This document shows, in pieces, positions 43,886 to 53,097 of a stretch of 64,000 bases of DNA (the first letter of the stretch is position 1; each line of letters begins with the position of its first letter). Below the pieces are notes generated by a model. That model worked only from the letters and a program-made list of their open reading frames with translations, was not told the origin of the DNA and made no database searches. A program made the position numbers and the translations under genes. The stretch is from assembly GCF_021245805.1 (NCBI RefSeq), contig NZ_JAJJNF010000006.1, positions 1 to 64,000 of the forward strand. Reading direction: 5' to 3'. The stretch comes from Mangrovimonas futianensis (lineage in GTDB: Bacteria; Bacteroidota; Bacteroidia; Flavobacteriales; Flavobacteriaceae).

Positions 43886-45040
43886 TTATTCATCAATCGC
43901 CGTTAATTTGATATCAAAAATTAAATTGGAGTTAGGCGGTATTGGACCATATTGTCTATCTCCATAACCTAAATAAGAGGGGATAAATGCTTTTACTTCC
44001 TCTCCAATTTTCATTTGCAACATACTTTCCCTAAAACCAGCTACAAGAGAAGCTGTTTCATTATAAGGCATCGAGAAGGGTTTGTAGGCCCCCTTATTGT
44101 CCGCTACCTCTTGATACATATTGTTTTCTTGAGCCACCTCTTTCCAAGTTGTCCAAAACAGTTTTCCATTTTCAAAATATCCCGCACAATCAATTAAAAC
44201 GCGTTGACTAGGATCAGGCTTAATACCATCGGTTTCTTTGGTAAAGATCATGACTAAACCGGTAGGTGATTTTATCACTCGGGAATCTTCGGTTGCATAT
44301 TTTTCAAGAAATTTCTCAGCAGAAACAGCAGCATCTTCCTTTAATTTCTGTTTCTTTTCTTCCTTAATTTGTTGTTGTCTTTCCTCAACTTTTGGAAGTT
44401 CTTCAGTATATACTTTAGCCGCATTAAAAGCTTCGGCTTCACTACCTTTTCTGATGATGTTTAGTTGAGGGATTATTACATCCTCAACTGGTTTGTTTGA
44501 TCCTGGTGTTACTTTAACATTCGAAATGGAATCCAATACTTCTAGACCTATCACCAATTCTCCAAAGACAGCATGTTTGTTGTCTAGGTGACCCGTTGGA
44601 ACCTCGGTAATAAAAAATTGACTTCCGTTTGTATTTGGACCTGAGTTGGCCATAGATAAAATACCCGGTTTATCATGCTTAAGATCAGGATAGAATTCAT
44701 CAATGAATTTATATCCAGGGTCTCCCATTCCTGTTGCTGTTGGATCACCTCCTTGAATCATAAATTTGTCTATGACTCTATGAAAAGTAGTACCATTGTA
44801 ATATTTCTTGTTTTTCAATGAATCTGTAACATTTGGGTGCGTTCCTTCTGCAAGAGCAACAAAGTTGGCAACGGTTACAGGCACTTCTTTGTAAAATAAT
44901 TTAGCAACCATAGTCCCTTTATTCGTTACGAACTCAGCATATAGTCCGTCTCCTAAATCGGGATATTTCTGACTGCAAGATGTGAAACTTGCCAATAGGG
45001 CTAGCATTAAAATTCTAAATGAATGATTTAAAAATTTCAT
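43886..45040 (-). CDS. Lipoprotein peptidyl-prolyl isomerase: cyclophilin plus FKBP domains
   Basis: A 384-residue periplasmic folding factor. The signal peptide ends in a lipobox (LLASFTSC, Cys22), so it is membrane-anchored. A cyclophilin domain spans about 35-200, with YYNGTTFHRVIDKFMIQGGDPTATGMG, NTNGSQFFITEV and HAVFGEL. A linker and coiled segment (about 200-265, EELPKVEERQQQIKEEKKQKLKE) is followed by an FKBP domain (about 270-384) with VAGFRESMLQMKIGEEVKAFIPSYLGYG and PPNSNLIFDIKL. Two isomerase folds in one lipoprotein is a fusion found in Bacteroidota. It follows gldI. Confidence 0.88.
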   Translation of the reverse strand: MKFLNHSFRILMLALLASFTSCSQKYPDLGDGLYAEFVTNKGTMVAKLFYKEVPVTVANFVALAEGTHPNVTDSLKNKKYYNGTTFHRVIDKFMIQGGDPTATGMGDPGYKFIDEFYPDLKHDKPGILSMANSGPNTNGSQFFITEVPTGHLDNKHAVFGELVIGLEVLDSISNVKVTPGSNKPVEDVIIPQLNIIRKGSEAEAFNAAKVYTEELPKVEERQQQIKEEKKQKLKEDAAVSAEKFLEKYATEDSRVIKSPTGLVMIFTKETDGIKPDPSQRVLIDCAGYFENGKLFWTTWKEVAQENNMYQEVADNKGAYKPFSMPYNETASLVAGFRESMLQMKIGEEVKAFIPSYLGYGDRQYGPIPPNSNLIFDIKLTAIDE

Positions 45041-45067
45041 AAATATAAATTGTAAATAAGTATAATT

Positions 45068-45613
45068 TTAAGGTGTGTTATTATCAATAATGGAGTGTAT
45101 GGTTACTTCACAAACCAAGGGAACATTCATCCCGATACGGTTCTCGTCACCATAGTACCCATATGCTTTTTGTGAAGGAAACAAGAATGTCACTGTTTCT
45201 CCAGATTTCATTAATTTGAGACCTTCTCTCAAACCTGAAAACAGTTCTTGCTTATCCATAATGTAGTTTTGGGTTTTCAAATCCTTCTTTGAGTAAATAA
45301 GGTCGCCATTGATGGTTTTGATGTTATAATCAAATTTAACCAGGTCCCCAAAATTTGGTTTTATCAAAGAGTCTTCAATTTTGGTGTTGTAAAAATACCA
45401 AAAACCATTCTGGGAAGAGAAATAGTTGATTTCAGGATTGTCTTGCATCATTTTTTCAAATACGGCTGTTTCCCTAGCATTCAATTCGATATTTCTAGCA
45501 ACTGATTTATCGATAAATGAACCGCTTTTGGCAGATACTGGTCTTCTGGCTTCTGGAGATTTGCATCCCAACAGCAACAGGCCAAATATGAAACAAGTGA
45601 TGAGACTACGCAT
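45068..45613 (-). CDS. gldI: Gliding-motility peptidyl-prolyl isomerase GldI
   Basis: A 181-residue FKBP lipoprotein. The lipobox is LLLLGCKSPEARR (Cys17). The FKBP domain has GDLVKFDYNIKTINGDLIYS, GLREGLKLMKSGETVTFLFPSQKAYGYYG and MNVPLVCEVTIHSI. GldI is required for gliding in Flavobacterium johnsoniae and is thought to help fold other Gld proteins in the periplasm. The gene overlaps the 3' end of the DHH phosphoesterase by eight bases and precedes the cyclophilin-FKBP gene, so the three form an operon. It supports the assignment to gliding Bacteroidota. Confidence 0.88.
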   Translation of the reverse strand: MRSLITCFIFGLLLLGCKSPEARRPVSAKSGSFIDKSVARNIELNARETAVFEKMMQDNPEINYFSSQNGFWYFYNTKIEDSLIKPNFGDLVKFDYNIKTINGDLIYSKKDLKTQNYIMDKQELFSGLREGLKLMKSGETVTFLFPSQKAYGYYGDENRIGMNVPLVCEVTIHSIIDNNTP

Positions 45614-46625
45614 TGTTTAGGGCTTTTAAATAGTTTGGTAATATACTAATAAATTTTTCAACTGTAGCCTCTAAGCTCAATTCGCTTCTTCCACCGGCAG
45701 CATTGATGTGTCCTCCACCCTTGAAATGTTCCCTTGCAAAGGCGTTTACAGAAAACGTACCTTTTGATCTCAAGGATATTTTAATGATGTCATTTCCTTT
45801 ATCTTCTATAAATATGGCAGCAAAGGCAATGTTTTCTATAGATAAAGCATAGTTGACAAAACCTTCGGTGTCTCCTTTTTTGTAATTATATTGATTTAAT
45901 TCTTCTTGAGAAAGTGTAATAAAAGCGGTTCTGTACTCTGGTTTGACCTTTAGGTTGTTTAAAGCTCTTCCTAAAAGTTGCATGCGGTCAAAGCTGTTGG
46001 TATCAAAAACGTTGTTGTAGATTTCAGAATGATTGGCTCCTTGTTCTATCAAATAAGCCACCACGCGATGGGTTTCACTGGTGGTGGAAGGAAATCTAAA
46101 CGAACCGGTATCAGTCATCATCCCTGTATAGAGACAAGTAGCAATATTTTCGTCTATTAATGATTGGTCTCCCATACAAGTTATAAAATTGTAGACCATC
46201 TCACAGGTGGAACTCATTTGCACATCAGAATACATGTAAGTAGCGTAATCTGCAGGTTCTTGGTGGTGGTCAATCATGATTTTAATTGCTGAGCTTTCAG
46301 TAAGAATTTGCTCCATATCACCAACACGGTTTAACGCATTGAAATCTAAGGTGAATATGATATCAGCTTCCTTTATAAGTTGGTCAGAATGATCTTTTTC
46401 CAGCTCATACTTTAAAGAAAGATCATCAGCTGGCATCCACTTTAAGAATTCTGGATAATCGTTAGGGGCAATAACTGTTACTTCTTGTCCATGTTTTTTT
46501 AAATAGTGATATAGTCCTAAACAAGATCCCATGGCATCTCCATCAGGATTCTTGTGGGGTACAACAACTATTTTTTTTGGAGAGCTTATCAGGCTTCTTA
46601 TTGCAATTATATCGTCTTCAGTCAT
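45606..46625 (-). CDS. DHH/DHHA1 phosphoesterase (NrnA-like nano-RNase/PAP phosphatase)
   Basis: A 339-residue two-metal phosphodiesterase. Motifs are PHKNPDGDAMGSCLG (D-x-D), LDFNAL, and the family triad KIMIDHHQEPADY (D-H-H). The DHHA1 domain contains FKGGGHINAAGGRSEL. NrnA homologues degrade 2-5 nt RNA and dephosphorylate 3'-phosphoadenosine 5'-phosphate, and some act on c-di-AMP breakdown products. Which of these applies cannot be decided here. It is the first gene of the operon nrnA-gldI-PPIase, an unusual combination. Confidence 0.88.
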   Translation of the reverse strand: MTEDDIIAIRSLISSPKKIVVVPHKNPDGDAMGSCLGLYHYLKKHGQEVTVIAPNDYPEFLKWMPADDLSLKYELEKDHSDQLIKEADIIFTLDFNALNRVGDMEQILTESSAIKIMIDHHQEPADYATYMYSDVQMSSTCEMVYNFITCMGDQSLIDENIATCLYTGMMTDTGSFRFPSTTSETHRVVAYLIEQGANHSEIYNNVFDTNSFDRMQLLGRALNNLKVKPEYRTAFITLSQEELNQYNYKKGDTEGFVNYALSIENIAFAAIFIEDKGNDIIKISLRSKGTFSVNAFAREHFKGGGHINAAGGRSELSLEATVEKFISILPNYLKALNNA

Positions 46626-46662
46626 AGGGGACGAATATACAATTTTTTAAAATGGTGCATTC

Positions 46663-46692
46663 TTGTTTTTTTAGATAAATCCATTACTTTTG
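46663..46692 (+). promoter_or_regulatory. Consensus Bacteroidota promoter of ndk
   Basis: TTG at 46663-46665 and TACTTTTG at 46685-46692, 19 bases apart. This is the textbook -33/-7 spacing and the clearest promoter in the window. The leader to the ATG at 46714 is about 18 bases. Confidence 0.75.
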
Positions 46693-46713
46693 CAGCGAAT
46701 TTAAAACAAGAAA

Positions 46714-47133
46714 ATGGCAACAAATAGAACATTTACAATGCTTAAGCCAGATGCTGTTGAAAAAGGGCATGTTGGTGCAATTTTGGAAAAAATCAACGCT
46801 TCTGGGTTTAGAATTGTAGCAATGAAGTTAACCCAAATGACAAAAAATGATGCTGAAACTTTTTATGCGATCCATAAGGAGCGTCCATTTTTTGGAGAGT
46901 TGGTTGAGTATATGACAAGAGGTCCAATAGTTGCAGCAATCTTAGAAAAAGATAATGCTGTTGAAGACTTTAGAACATTGATTGGTGCTACAAATCCTGC
47001 TGAAGCAGCAGAAGGAACTATCAGAAAATTATATGCAGCTTCAATTGGTGAAAATGCTGTTCACGGAAGTGATAGTGATGATAATGCTTTAATTGAAAGT
47101 ACCTTCCATTTTTCTGGTAGAGAAATGTTTTAA
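46714..47133 (+). CDS. ndk: Nucleoside diphosphate kinase
   Basis: A 139-residue enzyme transferring the gamma-phosphate from ATP to NDPs. The NDK signature is around the phosphohistidine in ENAVHGSDSDDNALIE (His), preceded by the start RTFTMLKPDAVEKGHVGAI and the block FFGELVEYMTRGPIVA. Length and spacing are typical. It has a consensus promoter and a 14-base perfect hairpin terminator, as expected of a highly expressed monocistronic gene. Confidence 0.97.
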   Translation: MATNRTFTMLKPDAVEKGHVGAILEKINASGFRIVAMKLTQMTKNDAETFYAIHKERPFFGELVEYMTRGPIVAAILEKDNAVEDFRTLIGATNPAEAAEGTIRKLYAASIGENAVHGSDSDDNALIESTFHFSGREMF

Positions 47134-47160
47134 CTAGAGGTAATACCAAGAATAAAATGA

Positions 47161-47198
47161 AAGCTCGAAATAAAATTATTTCGAGCTTTTTTTTTTTA
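47161..47198 (+). terminator. Intrinsic terminator of ndk
   Basis: Arms 47161-47174 and 47177-47190 are perfect complements (14 bases, two-base loop), followed by a T-run to about 47198. It separates ndk from the M4 protease gene. Confidence 0.9.
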
Positions 47199-47235
47199 AA
47201 TAATAACCTATCTTGCCGACCCAAAAAGAAGATAC

Positions 47236-49785
47236 ATGAAAAAGACAATTAGTTTTTTTATGCTCCTTGGAGTGTTCATTCAATTAGCTATAGCTCAAGA
47301 TAAGAGTTTCTCTTTAGCAGATTTTAAAGCACAAACAGGAGGCGAAGTTTCTGTAAACAGGCAAACCGGGACTCCAGAGTTCATACGTTTTTCCAACAAT
47401 CATTTTCTACAACTTTCTGGTAGTACGTTGATTCAAAAGGTTAATGCTTTTTTTCAGTTTTATCCCATTTTTAAACATGCCGATTTCACCCAGGACTTTG
47501 ATGTTCAACAAGTGAAAGAGGATAGGAATGGATTCAAAACAGTTATCTTGTTACAAAAGCATAATGAGGTGCCTATTTTTGACGGTGTCCTAAAATTTCA
47601 CTTTAATAATGAAAATGAACTAACAGCTATTAACGGGAACTATCTAGAGCAAATAAAAATAAGTTCGGAACAAGAATTAAGTGTTAATCAAGCTAATGCC
47701 ATTGCAATTAATGAGGTACAGAATCAAGGTTTGAATGGTTCGGGAATTGACCTAGAAGCATTTCAAAGTGATTTGATGTATTTTCAAAAGGGATTGGTTC
47801 AAAATAATATAGAAGGTGTTTTCCTTGTGTATAAAGTGGAAGTAACCAATAAACAGGATGTACGTGAATTTGTTTTCGTTGATGCACATACTGGACAAAT
47901 TGTTGAGCAATTTACGGGAATGGCACATACTCTTAATAGAGAATTATATGAGGCCAATACATTTAATTTGATTTGGGAAGAAGGAGATCCATTTCCTGGT
48001 ACTTTAGATATCTGGCAACAAAATGAAGTGGAAGCGACAGGACATATTTACCATTTAATGAACAATGCATTTGGTTATGATTCATTTGATGATGCAGGAG
48101 CCACAATGATTACTATTAATAACAATCCGAATATCAATTGCCCAAATGCTAATTGGAATGGATTCACTACCAATTATTGTGATGGTACAGCTTCTGATGA
48201 TGCTATTGCACATGAATGGGGACATGCCTATACCCAATATACGAGTGGGTTGATTTATGCCTATCAATCAGGAGCTATTAATGAGTCGTTTTCTGATGTC
48301 TGGGGAGAAACGGTTGATCTTATTAATGAATATGAAGATGAAGATGAAGATTTGTCTCTCCGTACTATTTGTGGAAGTTCAGATCGTTGGATTATAGGTG
48401 AGGATGCATCTTCTTTAGGTGGTGGTAACGGTATAAGAGATATGTGGTTACCTACGTGCTATGGAAATGCGGGAAAGGTGACTGATATTCAATATTATTG
48501 TGGGTCAGGTGATTCTGGTGGTGTCCATTTAAATTCAGGCGTTCCTAATCATGCCTATGCCCTTTTGGTTGATGGTGGTAGTTATAATGGGTATGCTTTT
48601 TCTGGTTTGGGATTAACCAAGTCGGCTCATATTTTTTGGAGAGCTCAAAGTGAATATTTAACGGCAACAAGTGATTTCTATAACCTTGCTGATGCCTTGG
48701 AAGCTGCTTGTACTGATTTGATAGGTGTGAATTTAGAAGGTTTATCAACTACAAGCACACCTGCTGGTCTTTCGGGCGAAATACTTTCTGAAGAAGATTT
48801 AACGACACTTCAAGAGGTTTTATTAGCCGTTGAGTTACGTTTGGATACCAACTGTGGTTATGAAACCCTTTTGGCTGAAACGGAGGATCCATGTGAGGCT
48901 GCGGGGTCTAATCCAATATTCTTTGAAGATTGGGAAAATGGATTGGGAGATTGGACTGCGACTGAATTGCCAGAAAATCCTTCTACTTGGGAATCAAGAA
49001 ATTGGATTATAGAAAGCAATCTTCCTGATGGAAGAGATGGGCAAGGAATATTTGCTTCAGATCCTGTTAATGGCGATTGTAACACAGATTTGCAGAACGG
49101 AATCTTAAGATTGGAAAGCCCGGTGATTACCATTCCAGATTATCCTACTGGGACCTTTGAAATGATGTTTGCCCATAATATGGCTACGGAGTTTGAGTGG
49201 GATGGTGGTAATATAAAATATAGCTTGAATGGAGGAGAGTGGACTTTATTACCCCTAGAAGCCTTTACGGCTAATGGTTACAATGATGAAATAAATGGCA
49301 TTTTTGCCGGTAATGATAACCCGATGTCTGGACAGGTCGCTTTTACTGGAACAGATGAAGGTTCGGCTTCTGGAAGTTGGGGTAGGAGTTATGTGGATTT
49401 ATCAAGTATCGGAGTTTTACCTAATGATACGCTTCAATTAAGATGGGAATTAGGAACTGATGGATGTAATGGTAGAGTCGGTTGGTATTTAGACGAAATA
49501 GCTATTTACAATTGTGAGTATCTTTTATCTATAAATGACAATCAATTATCAAGTCTTTCGGTTTACCCTAATCCATCAAACGGCAGTTTTTACTTAACGA
49601 ATCCACAAGGTCAATTGTTAGAAAAGGCAGATATTTTTGATATAAATGGACGATTAATTCAAACGGTTAAACTTGGAGCGGAACCAAAACACGAGATTCG
49701 TCTAGAGGGTATTGCTTCGGGAATATATTTTATGAATATTCAATCCAATTCTGCCAATGAAGTCATCAAACTAATTGTAGAGTAG
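47236..49785 (+). CDS. Secreted M4 (thermolysin-type) metalloprotease with T9SS tail
   Basis: An 849-residue protease. A signal peptide (about 1-20, IAQ) is followed by a fungalysin/thermolysin propeptide (about 30-225). The zinc site is AHEWGHAY (His326, Glu327, His330) with Glu350 in GAINESFSDVWGE, the exact 20-residue spacing of thermolysin. The catalytic His region is GGVHLNSGVPNHAYAL. A beta-rich lectin-like region (about 560-760) follows, and the C-terminus LSVYPNPSNGSFYLT to the end is a type A T9SS sorting domain. It is thus an outer-surface or secreted protease of peptidic nutrients. Confidence 0.92.
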   Translation: MKKTISFFMLLGVFIQLAIAQDKSFSLADFKAQTGGEVSVNRQTGTPEFIRFSNNHFLQLSGSTLIQKVNAFFQFYPIFKHADFTQDFDVQQVKEDRNGFKTVILLQKHNEVPIFDGVLKFHFNNENELTAINGNYLEQIKISSEQELSVNQANAIAINEVQNQGLNGSGIDLEAFQSDLMYFQKGLVQNNIEGVFLVYKVEVTNKQDVREFVFVDAHTGQIVEQFTGMAHTLNRELYEANTFNLIWEEGDPFPGTLDIWQQNEVEATGHIYHLMNNAFGYDSFDDAGATMITINNNPNINCPNANWNGFTTNYCDGTASDDAIAHEWGHAYTQYTSGLIYAYQSGAINESFSDVWGETVDLINEYEDEDEDLSLRTICGSSDRWIIGEDASSLGGGNGIRDMWLPTCYGNAGKVTDIQYYCGSGDSGGVHLNSGVPNHAYALLVDGGSYNGYAFSGLGLTKSAHIFWRAQSEYLTATSDFYNLADALEAACTDLIGVNLEGLSTTSTPAGLSGEILSEEDLTTLQEVLLAVELRLDTNCGYETLLAETEDPCEAAGSNPIFFEDWENGLGDWTATELPENPSTWESRNWIIESNLPDGRDGQGIFASDPVNGDCNTDLQNGILRLESPVITIPDYPTGTFEMMFAHNMATEFEWDGGNIKYSLNGGEWTLLPLEAFTANGYNDEINGIFAGNDNPMSGQVAFTGTDEGSASGSWGRSYVDLSSIGVLPNDTLQLRWELGTDGCNGRVGWYLDEIAIYNCEYLLSINDNQLSSLSVYPNPSNGSFYLTNPQGQLLEKADIFDINGRLIQTVKLGAEPKHEIRLEGIASGIYFMNIQSNSANEVIKLIVE

Positions 49786-49808
49786 AATAGGATTAGAGAA
49801 TTACCATT

Positions 49809-49844
49809 AAAAAAAAGCTTGTATTTAATACAAGCTTTTTTTTT
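49809..49844. terminator. Bidirectional hairpin between the M4 protease and the DUF721 gene
   Basis: A run of A, then AAGCTTGTATT and its complement AATACAAGCTT around one unpaired T, then a run of T. Both convergent transcripts gain a U-tract. The AAGCTT half-sites lie at 49815-49820 and 49832-49837. Confidence 0.85.
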
Positions 49845-50140
49845 TACCTCAAAATCAATTCATCGATAAGTTCCTTTTCAAGGTGCTCATTGAGCATGCT
49901 AATAATTTTGGATTTTCCGTAGCTGAGTTCTTCCCTAAGCGTACTCGAACTCAGTTGAACATACAGGGTTTTTCCCTTAACGGTAATGTTTGTTGTGTAG
50001 TTATTTACCCCATTACCCATCATTTCTTTCCAAGCATCCCTAATATTAACCTGGTCTAGGCCTTTATCTAGATGGTTTACCTCTACAAATTCCTTAAGAA
50101 CGTCCGATAGTTTGAGATGTTCGGTGTGCCTTTTGCTCAT
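49844..50140 (-). CDS. DUF721 (DciA-like) protein
   Basis: A 98-residue protein that begins SKRHTEHLKLSDVLKEFVEVNHLDKGLDQVNIRDAW and has the family block KGKTLYVQLSSSTLREELSYGK. DUF721 proteins include DciA, the helicase loader replacing DnaC/DnaI in many bacteria. This copy is short, lacking a KH-like extension, so loader function is inference. Neighbourhood fits: it is third in a unit with recF, separated from it by a lipoprotein gene, each overlapping by one to four bases. Confidence 0.78.
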   Translation of the reverse strand: MSKRHTEHLKLSDVLKEFVEVNHLDKGLDQVNIRDAWKEMMGNGVNNYTTNITVKGKTLYVQLSSSTLREELSYGKSKIISMLNEHLEKELIDELILR

Positions 50141-50553
50141 TAATCTAAAATTAAAGGTTGGTAATGTTTGTATGTATAGATTATTTGGTTTTGGTTGATG
50201 ACTTTTAAGTGCTCCTCATTTAGCATCAATATGGTTTCTTTCCATTGACTATAAGGTGTTTTGTAATAGAGGTTTAAACTATCATTTTCTTTTCTTACTT
50301 CAAAGGATTCTTTTAGGTTGGATCCTTCAAAATCTCCATCAATTTTTGGCTTGAGTTTTTCTCTTATACCGTTGACGGAATCTGTTAATTCTATATAATC
50401 AATGGTATTGTTGTACGTGTAGTCCCTTAGAGATCCATCAGGTAATTGAACTTCTTCAATTTCCCAATATCCGTTTAATTGCATTAAATCAACATTGTTT
50501 TCCTTACAGTTAAAGAAAACAATGAGAAGTAAAAGAGAAGCTATTTTTTTCAT
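50140..50553 (-). CDS. Small lipoprotein, lipocalin-like
   Basis: A 137-residue protein with an N-terminal signal and lipobox (LLLIVFFNC, Cys16), then the sequence LNGYWEIEEVQLPDGS, where a GxW motif begins a beta-barrel as in lipocalin-like proteins. The remainder is strand-rich with no enzymatic motif. It lies between DUF721 and recF, overlapping both by one to four bases, yet its product would sit in the envelope. No function can be assigned. The tight overlap suggests a conserved cotranscription in this lineage. Confidence 0.7.
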   Translation of the reverse strand: MKKIASLLLLIVFFNCKENNVDLMQLNGYWEIEEVQLPDGSLRDYTYNNTIDYIELTDSVNGIREKLKPKIDGDFEGSNLKESFEVRKENDSLNLYYKTPYSQWKETILMLNEEHLKVINQNQIIYTYKHYQPLILD

Positions 50554-51635
50554 GAGCCTAATTTGAATATTTCATAAGATTGGTGAACTTGTTTAACAAC
50601 TTGTTCAGTTCGATCTGCATGGGTATCACTAATAAAAAGTTGTCCAAAATTTTCATCATCTACCAGTTTAATTATTTGAGATACACGTTGCTCATCCAAT
50701 TTATCAAAAATGTCATCGAGTAAGAGAATTGGTATTTCTCCACTTTGCTTTTTGATGAAATCAAATTGAGCTAATTTTAAAGCTATCAAAAGGGATTTTT
50801 GTTGGCCTTGACTTCCAAATTTCTTAATGGGATGTCCTTCAATTTCAAAAATGAGGTCATCTTTGTGAATCCCAACACTCGTATATTGTAGTGCTTTATC
50901 TTTATTTAAATTTTCTTGTAATAAATGGTCTAAGGTTTTTTCCTGTAAGTCACTAGAATAAACAATCTCCACCTCTTCATTTCCATTGCTGATAGCTTGG
51001 TATCTAGATTTAAAAATAGGAATGAAAACTTTGATGAATTCCTTTCGCTTTTCAAAAACAGCATGTCCCAATTCGTTGAGTTGAAAATTATATACTTCAA
51101 GCGTGTCTTTGTTGAACGTATTGTTTAGTGCAAAATACTTCAGCAAGGAATTTCTTTGAGATAAAACCTTGTTGTATTTAATAAGGTTTGTAAGATAGGC
51201 TTTGTCGCTTTGTGAAATAACACTGTCTAAAAAGCTTCTTCGTGTGGCACTTCCCTCAATAATTAAATCCCTGTCCGCTGGAGAGATAATGACCAATGGC
51301 AAAAAACCGATGTGGTCACTAAACTTGTCATAAGGTTTGCCGTTTCTTTTGATTACTTTTTTCTGTCCCTTTTTTAAGCTTACAATGATTTTTTCTGCTT
51401 CATCATTTTTATTGTAATCTCCCGAAATTGCAAAAAACGATTCGTCATGTTTAATGTTTTGTGAGGATACTGGGTTGAAATAACTTTTTCCGAAGGATAA
51501 ATGATATATGGCATCTAGGACATTTGTTTTGCCAACACCATTATTTCCCACAAAGCAGTTAATCTTATCATTAAAATCAAATGTTTGACTGTCGAAATTC
51601 TTGTAATTGGTTAATGTCAATGACTTTAAAACCAT
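50550..51635 (-). CDS. recF: DNA replication/repair protein RecF
   Basis: A 361-residue SMC-like ATPase that helps load RecA at gapped DNA. Walker A is CFVGNNGVGKTNVLDAIYHL, the signature is KKFGSQGQQKSLLIALKLAQ, and Walker B is IPILLLDDIFDKLD. Other family blocks are VIISPADRDLIIEGSATRRSFLD. Length is typical. First gene of the recF-lipoprotein-DUF721 unit. The usual dnaN/gyrB neighbours are missing, as in other Bacteroidota. Confidence 0.94.
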   Translation of the reverse strand: MVLKSLTLTNYKNFDSQTFDFNDKINCFVGNNGVGKTNVLDAIYHLSFGKSYFNPVSSQNIKHDESFFAISGDYNKNDEAEKIIVSLKKGQKKVIKRNGKPYDKFSDHIGFLPLVIISPADRDLIIEGSATRRSFLDSVISQSDKAYLTNLIKYNKVLSQRNSLLKYFALNNTFNKDTLEVYNFQLNELGHAVFEKRKEFIKVFIPIFKSRYQAISNGNEEVEIVYSSDLQEKTLDHLLQENLNKDKALQYTSVGIHKDDLIFEIEGHPIKKFGSQGQQKSLLIALKLAQFDFIKKQSGEIPILLLDDIFDKLDEQRVSQIIKLVDDENFGQLFISDTHADRTEQVVKQVHQSYEIFKLGS

Positions 51636-51739
51636 AGAGTTGAAAAAATAAAAGGTATATGCTGAATATTATATCAAAAAGATGTGCAAATTATTGAAAA
51701 TAATCAAATAATAAGGCTTTTATTTTTTAAGAAAAATTA

Positions 51740-51747
51740 TATTTTTG
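51740..51747 (+). promoter_or_regulatory. -7 box of the TPR/ribH unit
   Basis: TATTTTTG, exact match. Its last three bases are a TTG (51745) in frame with the downstream gene, which would be at the transcription start and cannot be the translation start. The ATG at 51769 is used instead. Confidence 0.55.
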
Positions 51748-51768
51748 CGGCGCATTAATAATGAACAT

Positions 51769-52548
51769 ATGGCGACGTACAAAAAAAGAGGCTATAAACC
51801 TAAAACAAAGAAAGAGAAGGAAGAAGTAGAGGAAGTAATTGATGGTCACTCAACTACTGAGGAGGTATTTAATACCTTAGATGAGTCTGCATCAAAAACG
51901 GAAGATTGGGTTATAGCTAACCAAAAGTATATTTTTGGAATCATTGGCGTTGTAGCTGTGGTTGTTTTAGGGTATTTAGGTTACAATGAATTTTTAGCCA
52001 AACCCCAACAAACAGAAGCTATGAATGAAATGTTTCAAGCAAAAAAATATTTCAATGAGGCGGTAACTGGCACCGAAAAAGATTCACTTTACACTTTAGC
52101 ACTTAACGGTGGTAATGGTAAAATGGGAATGGTGGACATCGCTTCTGAATATAGCGGTACCTCTGCAGGAAACTTAGCAAACTATTATGCTGGTATGGCT
52201 TACTTAAATTTGAAGGACTACAAAAATGCCGTTTCTTATTTGAGTGATTTTAGTAGTGATGATCAAGTTTTATCCGCTATGGCTAAAGGTGGAATTGGAG
52301 ATGCTTTTATTCAATTAAACCAAGCTAAAGATGCCTTAGGTTATTATGAGCAGGCTGCAAAAATTAAAACCAATGAGTTTACAACTCCTATGTTTTTGTT
52401 AAAAGCAGGAACTACTGCCATGGAACTTGGAGAAATGGATAAGGCTTTGACTTATTTCAATCAAATAAAAGAAAACTACCCATCTTCATCACAAGCTGCT
52501 AATGTAGATGTGTTGATAGGGAAAGCCACAGTATTGGCTAAAAAATAA
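51769..52548 (+). CDS. Membrane-anchored TPR protein (YfgM-like)
   Basis: A 259-residue protein read from ATG 51769. A charged cytoplasmic N-terminus (KKRGYKPKTKKEKEEVEE) is followed by one membrane segment (YIFGIIGVVAVVVLGYLGY, about 57-75) and a periplasmic domain with about four TPR repeats (for example AGNLANYYAGMAYLNLKDYKNAVSYL and DKALTYFNQIKENYPSSSQA). This design resembles YfgM and related translocon-associated proteins. It is transcribed with ribH, with the ATG of ribH one base after its own stop. Confidence 0.82.
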   Translation: MATYKKRGYKPKTKKEKEEVEEVIDGHSTTEEVFNTLDESASKTEDWVIANQKYIFGIIGVVAVVVLGYLGYNEFLAKPQQTEAMNEMFQAKKYFNEAVTGTEKDSLYTLALNGGNGKMGMVDIASEYSGTSAGNLANYYAGMAYLNLKDYKNAVSYLSDFSSDDQVLSAMAKGGIGDAFIQLNQAKDALGYYEQAAKIKTNEFTTPMFLLKAGTTAMELGEMDKALTYFNQIKENYPSSSQAANVDVLIGKATVLAKK

Positions 52549-52549
52549 T

Positions 52550-53032
52550 ATGGCAACAGCTAATAAAAATTTATCAGTTTACGATAAAGAAACAATCCCA
52601 GACGCGAAGCAATTTCGGTTTGGGATTGTTGTTTCAGAATGGAACGATTCTATAACGATTCCGCTTTGTGAAGGTGCTATCGAGGCCTTAAAAGAAAACG
52701 GAGTCTTGGAAGAAAACATTATTAAATGGGATGTTCCAGGAAGTTTTGAATTGATTTATGGCTGTAAAAAAATGCAACCTTATGTAGATGCTGTCATCGC
52801 TATAGGTAGTGTGATTCAAGGTGAAACTAAACATTTTGATTTTGTATGTGAAGCAGTTTCGCAAGGAATCAAGGATTTAAATGTACTGCATGAAACTCCG
52901 GTCATTTTCTGTGTTTTAACCGACAATACCATGCAACAAGCCATTGATCGTTCTGGAGGAAAACATGGTAATAAAGGAACTGAAGCTGCCATTGCAGCCA
53001 TAAAAATGGCACAACTAAGGAAGGAAGCATAA
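52550..53032 (+). CDS. ribH: 6,7-dimethyl-8-ribityllumazine synthase
   Basis: A 160-residue enzyme forming lumazine, the penultimate step of riboflavin synthesis. The conserved blocks are FGIVVSEWNDSITIPLCEGAI, WDVPGSFELIYGCKKM, AVIAIGSVIQGETKHFDFVCEAVSQGI and VIFCVLTDNTMQQAIDRSGGKHGNKG (His region of the active site). No FMN-riboswitch-like leader is seen upstream. It begins one base after the TPR gene stop. The other rib genes are not in the window. Confidence 0.96.
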   Translation: MATANKNLSVYDKETIPDAKQFRFGIVVSEWNDSITIPLCEGAIEALKENGVLEENIIKWDVPGSFELIYGCKKMQPYVDAVIAIGSVIQGETKHFDFVCEAVSQGIKDLNVLHETPVIFCVLTDNTMQQAIDRSGGKHGNKGTEAAIAAIKMAQLRKEA

Positions 53033-53097
53033 AATCCTTTCCCCGTACTGTTAACAATTTTTGGCACAACCCACTCTTTATTTCTTCGTATTTTAAG

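Noticed and set aside
51745..51768. TTG extension of the TPR gene
   Set aside because: The TTG is the end of the -7 box TATTTTTG, hence upstream of transcription; the ATG at 51769 is preferred. The same holds for 53103, 17791 and probably 31879.
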